64,000 bases of DNA from SKHV01 sp963678565 (GCA_963678565.1 OY782875.1:3844001-3908000); one strand, 5' to 3'. Positions 1-8,507 are shown, counted from the stretch's first letter. Notes: generated by a model from the letters alone, not told the origin. Made by a program: numbers and translations.

Positions 1-1241
1 CGAAACGACTTTGGTATGAGCCAATTCCCTTTGGAATGTCGTATGTAAAATCAGGCTCCTATACCCTTGGTGCATCAGGTCAAAAAATAGATCAAATTCT
101 TTCACCTCAAAAAACGGTTACGGTTAAATCATTTTGGATTGATGATACCGAGATCACCAACAACGAATACAAACAATTTGTAAAATGGGTTGCCGATTCA
201 ATTGCTGCATACAAAACGTTTGCAGCCGGAATTGATTTTTATCGAAAAAAAGATGAACGTAGCAACCAGCTATTAGAACCAACTCAAATTGATTGGCTCA
301 ATATTCATGATATTTGGTCGAACCCTGATCCCAATATCAAAGATGCATTAGCATCGTTATACTATAACGAAAACGAACGTTTTAACAATAAAAAAGCGAA
401 AGATCCCAGACAGCTTTTTTATGCTTTTAATCAAATAAATTATAAAAAAGCATCGAGTCGAGCCAATTCTTATAACTACGAAACTCAGAGCTATTCGCAA
501 AATACAAACAGAAGAGATTTGTTATTGGAACAGAAAAAAGTTCCGGTATATCCTGATACACTTGTTTGGATTAGAGACTTTAGCTATTCCTACAACGAAC
601 CATGGACATTCACCTATTTTAGTCATCAAGCCTTTAATGAATATCCGGTTGTTGGTGTTACATGGGAGCAGGCAAATGCATTTTGTCATTGGAGAACCCG
701 ATTAAAAGAAAAAGCACTGAAATTGGCAAAATCGAATGTGATAAACAATTATCGATTACCAACAGAAGCAGAATGGGAATATTCAGCAAGAGGTGGCTTA
801 GAAAATAATATGTATCCTTGGGGAGGACCATATGCATCTACAGAAAAAGGTTGTTACTTAGCCAATTTTAAACCCCAAAGAGGAAACTATGTTGCAGATA
901 GCTGGTATTCGGCAAAAACCATGAAAGTTGGAAGCTTTGATCCAAATGGCTATGGATTATATGATATGGCCGGAAATGTTGCCGAATGGACAAGCACAGC
1001 CTATTGGGAAGTTAGCAACGAATTGGTTCACGATTTGAATCCAGAATTACAGTACGATGCTAAACCATCAGATCCGCCAGCAATGAAACGCAAAGTGGTT
1101 CGTGGAGGATCGTGGAAAGATGTTTCGTATTATTTACAAGTGAGCACACGCGATTTCAACTATCAAGATTCGGCTAGAAGCTATATTGGTTTCCGCTGTG
1201 TGATGACTGCCCTCGAAGACAATATTAAAGCCTACGAGTAA
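1..1241 (+). CDS. GldK/GldJ-family gliding motility / type IX secretion lipoprotein, 3' part
   Basis: The reading frame is open to the window edge (frame starts at base 3), so the ATG at 36 is internal and the N-terminus with its lipoprotein signal lies outside. About 412 residues are visible. They form a formylglycine-generating-enzyme/SUMF1-like fold: an early segment reading DDTEITNNEYKQFVKWV, a middle RLPTEAEWEYSARGG, then GLYDMAGNVAEWTS, VVRGGSWKD and the terminal SYIGFRCVM. This order and wording is typical of GldK (PorK), the outer-membrane ring lipoprotein of the type IX secretion and gliding machinery; GldJ is the close alternative. In Bacteroidota gldK is normally followed by gldLMN, but here a convergent flavin reductase ends one base after this stop codon, so it looks like a stand-alone paralogue or a GldJ-type copy. 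Family call is firm; K versus J is not. Confidence 0.82.
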   Translation, partial: KRLWYEPIPFGMSYVKSGSYTLGASGQKIDQILSPQKTVTVKSFWIDDTEITNNEYKQFVKWVADSIAAYKTFAAGIDFYRKKDERSNQLLEPTQIDWLNIHDIWSNPDPNIKDALASLYYNENERFNNKKAKDPRQLFYAFNQINYKKASSRANSYNYETQSYSQNTNRRDLLLEQKKVPVYPDTLVWIRDFSYSYNEPWTFTYFSHQAFNEYPVVGVTWEQANAFCHWRTRLKEKALKLAKSNVINNYRLPTEAEWEYSARGGLENNMYPWGGPYASTEKGCYLANFKPQRGNYVADSWYSAKTMKVGSFDPNGYGLYDMAGNVAEWTSTAYWEVSNELVHDLNPELQYDAKPSDPPAMKRKVVRGGSWKDVSYYLQVSTRDFNYQDSARSYIGFRCVMTALEDNIKAYE

Positions 1242-1242
1242 A

Positions 1243-1824
1243 CTATTTCGATTCGTTTTTCTTCTTTTCAACCGAGAATCCAAATTTTCCAATCTTCTTC
1301 CCCAGTTCAAAGTAATTTCCATGACAATAGACCAGTGGGTTAGCCCCTGCCAAATCAAACGCATTGGTATATTTATTCATGTGCTTTTCATCCACTCTAA
1401 TATTAACCACCTCAGCCAAAAACATATGATGAACGCCTAATTCAATCACCTCTTTTACTTTGCACTCAATATTTACCGGCGATTCCATAACAATAGGAGC
1501 CTTTACAACTTTTGCTTCTCCCTTTGTTAATTTACATTCTTTCCATTTGTCATATTTCCGACCACTTCGAACACCACACCAGTCGGTTACTCGCGCCATA
1601 TTTTTTGTAGTTAAGTTAATGACAAACTCACCATTTCGTTTGATAATATCGTAAGAATGACGACCAGGTCGAACTGAAATATAACACATTGCAGGATCGC
1701 TTGAAACGGTGCCTGTCCAAGCAATTGTTATTAAATTATGCTCCGCTTCGTTTGATCCACACGATACTAACACAGCAGGAACAGGATTTACCATTGTTCC
1801 AGGTTTAAAGTCGATTCTTTTCAT
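1243..1824 (-). CDS. Flavin reductase-like FMN-binding protein (flavoredoxin type)
   Basis: A 193-residue protein of the FMN-binding split-barrel (flavin reductase-like) family. It opens with FKPGTMVNPVPAVLVSCG and continues with NLITIAWTGTVSSDPAMCYISVRPGRHSYDII, the usual FMN-phosphate and isoalloxazine-contacting region of flavoredoxins, followed by GEFVINLTT. Length is normal for the family. It probably binds FMN in the cytoplasm and passes electrons from NAD(P)H or another carrier; the partner cannot be told from sequence. Convergent with the gldK-like gene (stop codons one base apart). A TAnnTTTG box lies 23 bases upstream of the start codon, which supports this ATG and independent transcription. 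Confidence 0.85.
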   Translation of the reverse strand: MKRIDFKPGTMVNPVPAVLVSCGSNEAEHNLITIAWTGTVSSDPAMCYISVRPGRHSYDIIKRNGEFVINLTTKNMARVTDWCGVRSGRKYDKWKECKLTKGEAKVVKAPIVMESPVNIECKVKEVIELGVHHMFLAEVVNIRVDEKHMNKYTNAFDLAGANPLVYCHGNYFELGKKIGKFGFSVEKKKNESK

Positions 1825-1846
1825 GGATTAGTTGTTGATTTCAAAA

Positions 1847-1854
1847 CAAAGATA
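1847..1854 (-). promoter_or_regulatory. -7 element of the flavin reductase promoter
   Basis: The minus strand reads TATCTTTG, a perfect match to the Bacteroidota sigma-ABfr -7 consensus TAnnTTTG, followed by a short leader to the ATG at 1824. No well-spaced -33 TTG is visible. Confidence 0.5.
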
Positions 1855-1924
1855 ATAATTGAATATAGTTTGATAAATTAGAACAATATTTTCTTCTTTG
1901 TAACTACTACTTTTAAAACAAAAA

Positions 1925-2911
1925 ATGTATTCAGCGAACGAAAATCGATATAATAAAATAGCATACAAACGTTGTGGAAATTCGGGGATCGATTTACCCC
2001 TTCTCTCCTTAGGTTTATGGCATAACTTTGGTCATGTTGATGATTTTGAAAATTCTAAAGAAATATTAAAATCTGCTTTCGATAATGGAATTACACATTT
2101 CGATTTAGCGAATAATTATGGTCCTCCTTATGGAAGCGCAGAAGAGAATTTTGGAAAAGTACTTGCTTCCGATTTTAAGCCTTATCGCGATGAATTGCTA
2201 ATTTCATCTAAAGCGGGCTACGATATGTGGCCTGGCCCATACGGAAACTGGGGTTCAAAAAAATATTTGACAGCTAGCTTAAATCAAAGTTTAAAAAGAA
2301 TGAATCTGGACTATGTTGATATATTTTATCATCACCGTCCGGATACGAAAACGCCTTTAGAAGAAACCATGCATGCGCTCGATCTGATTGTAAAACAAGG
2401 AAAAGCATTGTATGTTGGTATTTCGAATTATCCACCTGAGCTAACTTTAAGAGCAAGTAAAATTCTAAAAGAATTGGGTACTCCTTTTATTATTCACCAA
2501 GCACGCTATTCAATGCTCGATCGATGGGTAGAAGACGGCTTGCTTGACACTTTGCAGCAAGAAGGATTAGGACTTATTGCATTCTCGCCTTTGGCACAAG
2601 GACAACTAACCGATAAATATATCAACGGAATTCCTGAAAACTCTAGAGCAACCAAATCGTGGGGACACCTGCAAGAAAAAATGGTACTTCAGAATTTAAC
2701 AAAGATAAAAGCGCTGCATGCTATCGCACAAAATCGAAATCAAACGCTGGCACAAATGGCTATTTCGTGGCTTTTAAAAGATGATAGAGTTACTTCAGTA
2801 TTGATTGGAGCAAGCTCAGTTAATCAACTTAAAGACAATTTGAAAGCTAGCGAGAATTTACAATTTTCAAAAGAAGAACTTGCTAAAATTGAATCTATTT
2901 TAAAGGTATAA
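1925..2911 (+). CDS. Aldo/keto reductase, L-glyceraldehyde-3-phosphate reductase (YghZ) type
   Basis: A 328-residue TIM-barrel aldo/keto reductase. The family tetrad is visible: Asp60 and Tyr65 in FDLANNYGPPYGSAEENFG, Lys96 in ISSKAGY and His136 in DIFYHHRPD. The C-terminal NADPH site shows SVLIGASSVNQLKDN. The glycine/proline-rich segment MWPGPYGNWGSKKYL is characteristic of the AKR14-type enzymes (YghZ/GAP reductase), which reduce L-glyceraldehyde 3-phosphate and methylglyoxal with NADPH. It stands alone on the plus strand between a divergent flavin reductase and the phosphatase gene. Substrate is inferred from the family only. Confidence 0.9.
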   Translation: MYSANENRYNKIAYKRCGNSGIDLPLLSLGLWHNFGHVDDFENSKEILKSAFDNGITHFDLANNYGPPYGSAEENFGKVLASDFKPYRDELLISSKAGYDMWPGPYGNWGSKKYLTASLNQSLKRMNLDYVDIFYHHRPDTKTPLEETMHALDLIVKQGKALYVGISNYPPELTLRASKILKELGTPFIIHQARYSMLDRWVEDGLLDTLQQEGLGLIAFSPLAQGQLTDKYINGIPENSRATKSWGHLQEKMVLQNLTKIKALHAIAQNRNQTLAQMAISWLLKDDRVTSVLIGASSVNQLKDNLKASENLQFSKEELAKIESILKV

Positions 2912-3065
2912 GAACTAAGCAAAAAAAATCTATCAAATTTAATAGCCATAGCCAAGTTTAAAACTTATTAAACTTTTAAATACAAATCCACTCGCTGAAC
3001 TTTTGAATAAAATATAGAATTCCTAACTTACACAGGTTGATGTAATAATACCAAAAACAAAACCG

Positions 3066-4247
3066 TTGCAAGCATATCATACAGAAATAGAATTTCAGCA
3101 ACTAAAACCAAAAAACCAAGAAGTTTGTGGCGATGTTTTTATCACCAAGCGCTTTAAGGAAGAAGGTCGCTCTGTGATTGTTTTGTCTGATGGTATTGGA
3201 CATGGTGTAAAAGCCAACGTATTGGCTACCCTTACGGCAACCATGGCACTCAACTATTCCAAATTTCATACCCGACCTGAAATTGCGGCTCAAATAATCA
3301 TGGACACTTTACCGGAATCTATTGAAAAGCCTAATTATGCAACATTCACGGTAATTGAAATTGAAAATAACGGATTGGTTAAAATCATCAATTACGATAA
3401 TCCTCCATTAATTATTATGCGCGGAGCTGAGCGATTTAAACCTTCGAAAATTTATGAATTAAAAATCGAAGGAGAAGCCAATCGAGGAAAGATTTTGCGT
3501 TGCCAAGAATTTTATGCCCAAAAGGAAGATCGCATCGTTTTCTTTTCCGATGGTGTTAGCCAATCGGGAACCGGTTTAAAAAATTTCACCATGGGCTGGG
3601 GCGATGAAAATGTTTTCAAATATGTATTGATGCAAATTGAAAACCAACCCAATATTTCTGCCACTAAGTTGGCTCGAAAAATTGTTAATGTAGCGCTCAC
3701 CAACGATCAATATAAAATTAAAGACGACACAAGTTGCGGTGTAGTTTATTTTCGTGATCCACGAGAATTGATGTTGATTACAGGCCCTCCTTTTTATAAA
3801 ATGAAGGATCAAACTTTTGTTGATAAAATCACCGACTTCGAAGGTGAAAAAATTGTTTGCGGAGGAACCACTGCTGAAATTCTAGCCCGTGAGTTGGATC
3901 TAAAACTTGAAATCAACCAAGTGCATTCTGACCCAACACTTCCACCAACTTCCAATCTCGAAGGATTCGATTTGGTAACAGAAGGAATTATTACAATTAG
4001 CAACGTAGAGGAAACACTTGAAAACTACCAAAGCGAAGTACCTTTGCATGGTTCTCCTTCAGATGAAATTGTGCGGCGTTTAATGGCACACGATATCATT
4101 CATTTATTGGTTGGTACCAGAATAAATTGGGCACATCACGACCCTGATCAGCCTGTTGAAATTGAAATTAGGAAAACAGTTGTAAAAAGAATCGTAAAAT
4201 TGCTTGAAGAAAAATTCTTTAAAAAGGTTATTGTTGAATATATTTGA
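3066..4247 (+). CDS. SpoIIE/PP2C-type serine phosphatase
   Basis: A 393-residue cytoplasmic protein with an N-terminal SpoIIE (PP2C) phosphatase domain over residues 1-230. Metal-binding aspartates are all in place: Asp23 in CGDV, Asp42 in LSDGIGHG, Asp162 in FSDGVSQSG and Asp220/221 in KDDTSCG. The layout, including GVKANVLATLTATMAL, is that of the phosphatases often found beside iron-only hydrogenase and redox-enzyme genes in anaerobes. Residues 235-393 form a C-terminal extension of unknown role, reading LITGPPFYK, ITDFEGEKIVCGGTTAEILAREL. There is no transmembrane segment. The start must be TTG at 3066: an in-frame TAA lies at 3024, no ATG or GTG falls between, and the next ATG would cut away metal ligands. 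It heads a three-gene unit, 44 bases before the next gene. Likely dephosphorylates a partner protein in a sensing pathway; target unknown. Confidence 0.87.
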   Translation: MQAYHTEIEFQQLKPKNQEVCGDVFITKRFKEEGRSVIVLSDGIGHGVKANVLATLTATMALNYSKFHTRPEIAAQIIMDTLPESIEKPNYATFTVIEIENNGLVKIINYDNPPLIIMRGAERFKPSKIYELKIEGEANRGKILRCQEFYAQKEDRIVFFSDGVSQSGTGLKNFTMGWGDENVFKYVLMQIENQPNISATKLARKIVNVALTNDQYKIKDDTSCGVVYFRDPRELMLITGPPFYKMKDQTFVDKITDFEGEKIVCGGTTAEILARELDLKLEINQVHSDPTLPPTSNLEGFDLVTEGIITISNVEETLENYQSEVPLHGSPSDEIVRRLMAHDIIHLLVGTRINWAHHDPDQPVEIEIRKTVVKRIVKLLEEKFFKKVIVEYI

Positions 4248-4291
4248 AAGCATTCAGCACGTTTACATTTAGCATTCAATTTAAATAGAAG

Positions 4292-5713
4292 ATGACAAAT
4301 AGAATTTCAGCAGAGAAATATGAACTTGAACAACAACAGCTTCAAGCCGATTTTAAAGTTTATTCAAGTGTTGAAAATTCAGAGAAGTTAAAAGAATATT
4401 TAGTGCTCAAAGAGAAAGTACAATCGGATGCTTTCAAAAAAAGAAAAGAAGAAATTGAGCATCTTAAATTCAAAGGATCTGCAACCGAAAAAGTTCTAAA
4501 AGAACATAGTCGCATTAATAAAAATCGCAAAATCAAGCGTTATCTTCAACTTAGTGGCTCAACAGAATTAGCTCGTTACAACAATATTTTAGACGAAGGC
4601 ATTCCTTTAAAATACGAGAAAGCCTTGAACTATTTTAAGGGTGGAGCTTATAAAGCCGATAAATCAAAGTTTAAATCGCAAAAAAAGAAAGAGATAAAAT
4701 GGGAGGAAACTGATGCCTTTAAAAAGTATCAAGAATTTATTGAATTAAAAAAGTCAGACGATATCCGCTTCTACCTAAAATTCAAAAAATCGAGAGCATT
4801 TAGGAATTACGAGAACGTTAAAAATTCTAGCTTACTAAATCAATTAAGCGACCTAGAAAAAGAAATAACCAGCGATAAATTTAAAGAACGAAAAGCTTTT
4901 TTAGAGGATAAAAACCGTTATGAAAAAACTGAGGACTTCAAAAATCTAAAGCAATTTGAAGCACTTGAAAATGATCAAGAAATTCAAGTTTACAATAAAT
5001 ATCATTCGGCTAGTTTGTTTAGTTTTTTCAGAAATTATGAGCTAACTTTTGAAGACAATTTTGAAAAGTTAAATGATGAAACTTGGTCTACAATTACACC
5101 AATTGCAAAAAAAGGGCCGGGTAAAAACATAGCAACTCCTAATCAATTAAGTACTTTCACTTATGGTGAAAATATAAAAACGAATTCATCCAACTGTGTT
5201 ATCAATACAAAAAAGGAAAATTCGAAAGGCTTAATTTGGCACAAACAAATGGGCTTCGTTGAAAAAGAGTTCAACTTTACAAGCGGCTTACTCCATAACC
5301 TAAATACATACAAACAAGAATACGGTTACTTCGAAATTAAATTCAAATCGCCCAAAACCAAAGGCGTAACAGTAAATATGTCGCTAGTAAACGAATCGGA
5401 GCTAACTTGCATTCGAATTGCTTCTATTGAAAACCAAGTTGCCAAAGGAGGCATTATAAAACTAAGCGAAAAACATCACCGTTTTGAAAGCATCACCATC
5501 GGACAACTTTCCGACAAGTATGAAATTATTGGTTTATACTGGACTCCAGATCAATTACAATGGAGCTTAAATGGCGAAGTAGTTGGTAAATTAACCAGCG
5601 ACATTCCACATACAAAATTGGGAGTAAGAATAGAAACTGAAGTTACAGAAGAAAATGCTCACCTTCCACATCAACTCGAAATCGACTGGATAAAATGTTA
5701 TCAGAAAAAATAG
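4292..5713 (+). CDS. Cytoplasmic protein with charged helical repeats and a C-terminal GH16/concanavalin-like domain
   Basis: A 473-residue protein without a signal peptide. Residues about 10-250 are highly charged, helical and repetitive: a motif of acidic residue, any residue, Phe, Lys, any residue, Arg/Tyr recurs as DAFKKR (46), DAFKKY (141), DKFKER (195) and EDFKNL (214), alternating with KxxxYLxLK-type segments near 35, 80 and 157. From about residue 250 the sequence turns into a beta-sandwich: LTFEDNFEKLNDETWS, then YGYFEIKFKSPKTKG and YWTPDQLQWSLNGEVVG, the framework of GH16/concanavalin-like glucanase domains. The catalytic ExDxxE strand of GH16 is absent (the place reads ESELTCIRIASIE), so I expect a binding domain, not an enzyme. 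It ends 19 bases inside the PAS gene, so the two are probably translationally coupled. Function unknown; I recognise only the C-terminal fold. Confidence 0.7.
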   Translation: MTNRISAEKYELEQQQLQADFKVYSSVENSEKLKEYLVLKEKVQSDAFKKRKEEIEHLKFKGSATEKVLKEHSRINKNRKIKRYLQLSGSTELARYNNILDEGIPLKYEKALNYFKGGAYKADKSKFKSQKKKEIKWEETDAFKKYQEFIELKKSDDIRFYLKFKKSRAFRNYENVKNSSLLNQLSDLEKEITSDKFKERKAFLEDKNRYEKTEDFKNLKQFEALENDQEIQVYNKYHSASLFSFFRNYELTFEDNFEKLNDETWSTITPIAKKGPGKNIATPNQLSTFTYGENIKTNSSNCVINTKKENSKGLIWHKQMGFVEKEFNFTSGLLHNLNTYKQEYGYFEIKFKSPKTKGVTVNMSLVNESELTCIRIASIENQVAKGGIIKLSEKHHRFESITIGQLSDKYEIIGLYWTPDQLQWSLNGEVVGKLTSDIPHTKLGVRIETEVTEENAHLPHQLEIDWIKCYQKK

Positions 5714-6045
5714 ATTTGCCAATTGAGGCTGCTCGTTGGACAGATGAAATGAGTGTAGAAGTTACCGTTTGTGACCTTAATGCTATTATTGTTTATATGA
5801 ATCAAGCATCGATTGCCAATTTTGAGAAACGAGGAGGTGCAAATCTAATTGGCCAATCATTGTTAAATTGTCACAACGAAAAATCGAATCAACGAATTCG
5901 CGAAATGCTCGAAAAACCAATTTCGCAAACAATAATCCTGGAAAAATCTGATTATAGAAAGATTATTCATCAAATTCCATGGATTGAAAATGGGAAACAC
6001 AAAGGAATTATTGAATTAGGATTCAACGAAGAAAAAGCAAGTTAA
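5695..6045 (+). CDS. Single-domain PAS protein
   Basis: A 116-residue protein that is a lone PAS domain: VEVTVCDLNAIIVYMNQASI (residues 21-40), the helix FEKRGGANLIGQSLLNCHNEKSNQRI, then YRKIIHQIPWIENGKHKGIIELG at the C-terminus. The GxSLLxCH signature is shared with small PAS proteins of the CHPEPA type found in many anaerobes. No output domain, signal peptide or membrane segment is present, so it must signal through a partner. Its ATG lies within the preceding gene (19-base overlap), and the unit starts with a SpoIIE phosphatase, which makes the phosphatase a likely partner. Its stop codon overlaps the convergent tadA stop. Ligand unknown; a cysteine at 26 and Cys59/His60 are the only conspicuous side chains. 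Confidence 0.75.
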   Translation: MLSEKIDLPIEAARWTDEMSVEVTVCDLNAIIVYMNQASIANFEKRGGANLIGQSLLNCHNEKSNQRIREMLEKPISQTIILEKSDYRKIIHQIPWIENGKHKGIIELGFNEEKAS

Positions 6046-6488
6046 TTTCTTCTTGTTTTAAAAAATCGTTTCATCAATTCGCTGCACTCGTTTTCCATTA
6101 TCCCACCTACCAATTCAGTTTTAGGATGTAAGGCTTTTGGTGCAAAATTCTGAAAACCTCTTTTAGGATCACTTGCCCCATAAACTACCTTTTTCAATTG
6201 CGACCAACCTAATGCGCCACTGCACATAACGCAAGGTTCTACTGTTACATATAAAACACAATCGCTTAAATATTTACCTCCTAATTGATTTGCTGCTGCT
6301 GTTATAACCATCATCTCGGCATGTGCGGTAACATCGGTAAGCGTTTCGGTTAAGTTGTGTCCACGAGCAATAATTTGATGATCACAAACCACAATTGCAC
6401 CTACTGGAATCTCGCCTTCATCAAATGCTTTTTGCGCTTCGTCTAAAGCTTTTCTCATGAAATATTCATCGTTAAATGGCCGCAACAT
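6042..6488 (-). CDS. tadA: tRNA adenosine(34) deaminase / nucleoside deaminase
   Basis: A 148-residue cytidine-deaminase-fold protein. Zinc ligands and catalytic glutamate are seen as His56-Ala-Glu58 in TAHAEMM and Cys86/Cys89 in EPCVMCSGAL; KKVVYGASDPKRGF follows, as in TadA. TadA converts A34 of tRNA-Arg(ACG) to inosine. The N-terminal NDEYFMRKALDEAQKAF is the normal TadA beginning. A related guanine deaminase is possible but the N-terminus and the PCVMCSGA motif fit TadA. Convergent with the PAS gene, sharing the stop codon area (4-base overlap). A TAnnTTTG box sits 31 bases upstream of the start. Confidence 0.88.
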   Translation of the reverse strand: MLRPFNDEYFMRKALDEAQKAFDEGEIPVGAIVVCDHQIIARGHNLTETLTDVTAHAEMMVITAAANQLGGKYLSDCVLYVTVEPCVMCSGALGWSQLKKVVYGASDPKRGFQNFAPKALHPKTELVGGIMENECSELMKRFFKTRRN

Positions 6489-6518
6489 AACTTTTCAATT
6501 TTCTATTAGTTTGTGCTA

Positions 6519-6526
6519 CAAAGATA
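6519..6526 (-). promoter_or_regulatory. -7 element of the tadA promoter
   Basis: Minus strand TATCTTTG matches TAnnTTTG exactly and is followed by about 30 bases to the tadA ATG. The same octamer occurs upstream of the flavin reductase, menI and gcvP genes. Confidence 0.5.
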
Positions 6527-6635
6527 ATTGCTCATTTTTCGATTCCCATAAAACATCATGCATTTTAACAACAATAAATTACCTGAAACAGAAGATTTTA
6601 GAACTCATTCCAATAATTTGCGGCTAATCCTCTAA

Positions 6636-6662
6636 TTGATTGCACTTTTCTTGTTATTTTAG
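6636..6662 (+). promoter_or_regulatory. Putative aspS promoter
   Basis: TTG at 6636-6638, 16 bases, then TATTTTAG at 6655-6662 (one mismatch to TAnnTTTG), 27 bases before the aspS ATG. Moderate match only. Confidence 0.35.
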
Positions 6663-6689
6663 CAGCCGAATTTCAAAATAAATTTAGAA

Positions 6690-8447
6690 ATGTACAGAAC
6701 ACATACGTGCGGTGAATTAAGAATATCAGATGTTGGTGAAATTGTAACCCTTTCAGGCTGGGTTCAAAAACGCAGAAATTTAGGTGGAATGACCTTCATC
6801 GACTTACGCGACCGCTACGGCATTACTCAATTGGTTTTAGATGAAAAAGCCCCCGACGAATTAAAGTCGTTGGCAGAAAAAATAGGACGTGAATTTGTTT
6901 TACAGGTAAAAGGGGTGGTATTGGAGCGCCAAAGCAAGAATTCAAAAATCCCTACCGGTGAAATAGAGATCGACATCAAAGAAATGAATACTTTGAGTCC
7001 ATCAATTACCCCACCGTTTACAATTCAAGCCGACACCGATGGTGGCGACGATCTTAGAATGAAATATCGTTACTTGGATTTGCGTCGTGATAATGTTCGT
7101 AAAAATTTAGTTCTACGTTCTAAAATGGCCATTGCCATCAGAAATTATTTAGACGAGCAGGAATTTATTGAAACTGAAACACCTGTTTTAATGAAATCAA
7201 CTCCTGAAGGAGCACGCGATTTTGTTGTTCCTTCGCGAATGAACCCGGGAGAGTTTTATGCATTGCCTCAAAGTCCGCAGGTATTTAAACAATTGTTGAT
7301 GGTTGCCGGCTTCGACCGCTACTATCAAATTGTGAAATGTTTCCGTGATGAAGATTTGCGTGCCGATCGTCAGCCTGAGTTTACACAAATCGACTGCGAA
7401 ATGTCGTTTGTAGAGCAGGAAGATGTGTTGGAAATGTTTGAAGGAATGACCCGCCACCTTTTCAAAAAAGTAAAAGATGTTGAAGTAGCGGATTTTCCAA
7501 GAATACCTTATGCCGAAGCCATGGAAAAATATGGTAGCGACAAGCCCGACATTCGTTTTGGAATGGAATTCAATGATTTAACAGATACCGTAAAAAATAA
7601 AGATTTTGCCATTTTTAACGATGCAGAATATGTTGTTGGAATTGCTGCACCAGGAGCAGCTTCCTACTCGAGAAAACAACTTGATGCATTAACTAAATAT
7701 GTAAAAAGACCACAAGTTGGTGCCAAAGGATTGGTTTATGTAAAATACAACGAAGATGGCACATTCAAGTCGTCGGTTGATAAGTTTTACGATACCGAAG
7801 ACTTGGAAATGTGGGCAAATGTATGCGATGCTAAACCAGGCGATTTAATTCTGTTGCTTTCAGGCGATAAGGAAGCAACTCAAGTACAAATGTGCGAATT
7901 GCGTTTAGAAATGGGCCGTCAATTAGATTTGATGGACAAAAACGAATTCAAGCCATTATGGGTTGTTGATTTTCCTTTGCTTGAATGGGACGAGGAAACC
8001 AATCGTTATCATGCAATGCACCATCCGTTTACTGCACCAAAACCAGAAGATATTGAATTGCTAGAAACAGAACCGGGTAAAGTTCGTGCCAATGCTTATG
8101 ACCTTGTAATTAATGGAGTTGAAATTGGTGGAGGATCTGTTCGTATTTTCAATAGCGAATTACAATCGAAAATGTTTGGCTTATTAGGTTTTACACCAGA
8201 ACAAGCCGATGCTCAGTTTGGATTTTTAATGAATGCATTTAAATATGGGGCACCACCACATGCAGGAATTGCATTCGGATTTGATCGTTTGGTAAGTTTA
8301 TTTGCAGGTTTAGATACCATCCGCGATGTAATTGCTTTCCCAAAAAACAACTCGGGTCGCGATGTGATGAACCAAGCCCCATCGGCAATTGCTGATGAAC
8401 AATTGAAAGAGCTTTTAATCAAATTGGAAGCTCCAGAGGAAAAATAA
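6690..8447 (+). CDS. aspS: Aspartyl-tRNA synthetase
   Basis: A 585-residue class IIb aminoacyl-tRNA synthetase of the bacterial type. It starts MYRTHTCGELR with the anticodon-binding OB fold (GWVQKRRNLGGMTFIDLRDRYG), then class II motif 2 (KCFRDEDLRADRQPEFTQID) and, after the bacterial GAD insertion, motif 3 (GIAFGFDRLV near residue 530). Full length. It charges tRNA-Asp in the cytoplasm; whether it is discriminating cannot be told here. A strong intrinsic terminator follows within 20 bases, so the gene seems to be monocistronic. Confidence 0.97.
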   Translation: MYRTHTCGELRISDVGEIVTLSGWVQKRRNLGGMTFIDLRDRYGITQLVLDEKAPDELKSLAEKIGREFVLQVKGVVLERQSKNSKIPTGEIEIDIKEMNTLSPSITPPFTIQADTDGGDDLRMKYRYLDLRRDNVRKNLVLRSKMAIAIRNYLDEQEFIETETPVLMKSTPEGARDFVVPSRMNPGEFYALPQSPQVFKQLLMVAGFDRYYQIVKCFRDEDLRADRQPEFTQIDCEMSFVEQEDVLEMFEGMTRHLFKKVKDVEVADFPRIPYAEAMEKYGSDKPDIRFGMEFNDLTDTVKNKDFAIFNDAEYVVGIAAPGAASYSRKQLDALTKYVKRPQVGAKGLVYVKYNEDGTFKSSVDKFYDTEDLEMWANVCDAKPGDLILLLSGDKEATQVQMCELRLEMGRQLDLMDKNEFKPLWVVDFPLLEWDEETNRYHAMHHPFTAPKPEDIELLETEPGKVRANAYDLVINGVEIGGGSVRIFNSELQSKMFGLLGFTPEQADAQFGFLMNAFKYGAPPHAGIAFGFDRLVSLFAGLDTIRDVIAFPKNNSGRDVMNQAPSAIADEQLKELLIKLEAPEEK

Positions 8448-8465
8448 AAATTGAAATTAAATATT

Positions 8466-8497
8466 AAACGGTTGCATTATTTGCAGCCGTTTTTTTT
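8466..8497 (+). terminator. Intrinsic terminator after aspS
   Basis: Stem arms AAACGGTTGC (8466-8475) and GCAGCCGTTT (8483-8492) pair with one G-T wobble around a 7-base loop and run into a T tract. Confidence 0.9.
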
Positions 8498-8507
8498 GCA
8501 CTAAATT

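Noticed and set aside
3041..3047. ATG at 3041 as a start for the phosphatase
   Set aside because: It is followed at once by TAA and is in another frame; the TTG at 3066 is the only start keeping the metal ligands.
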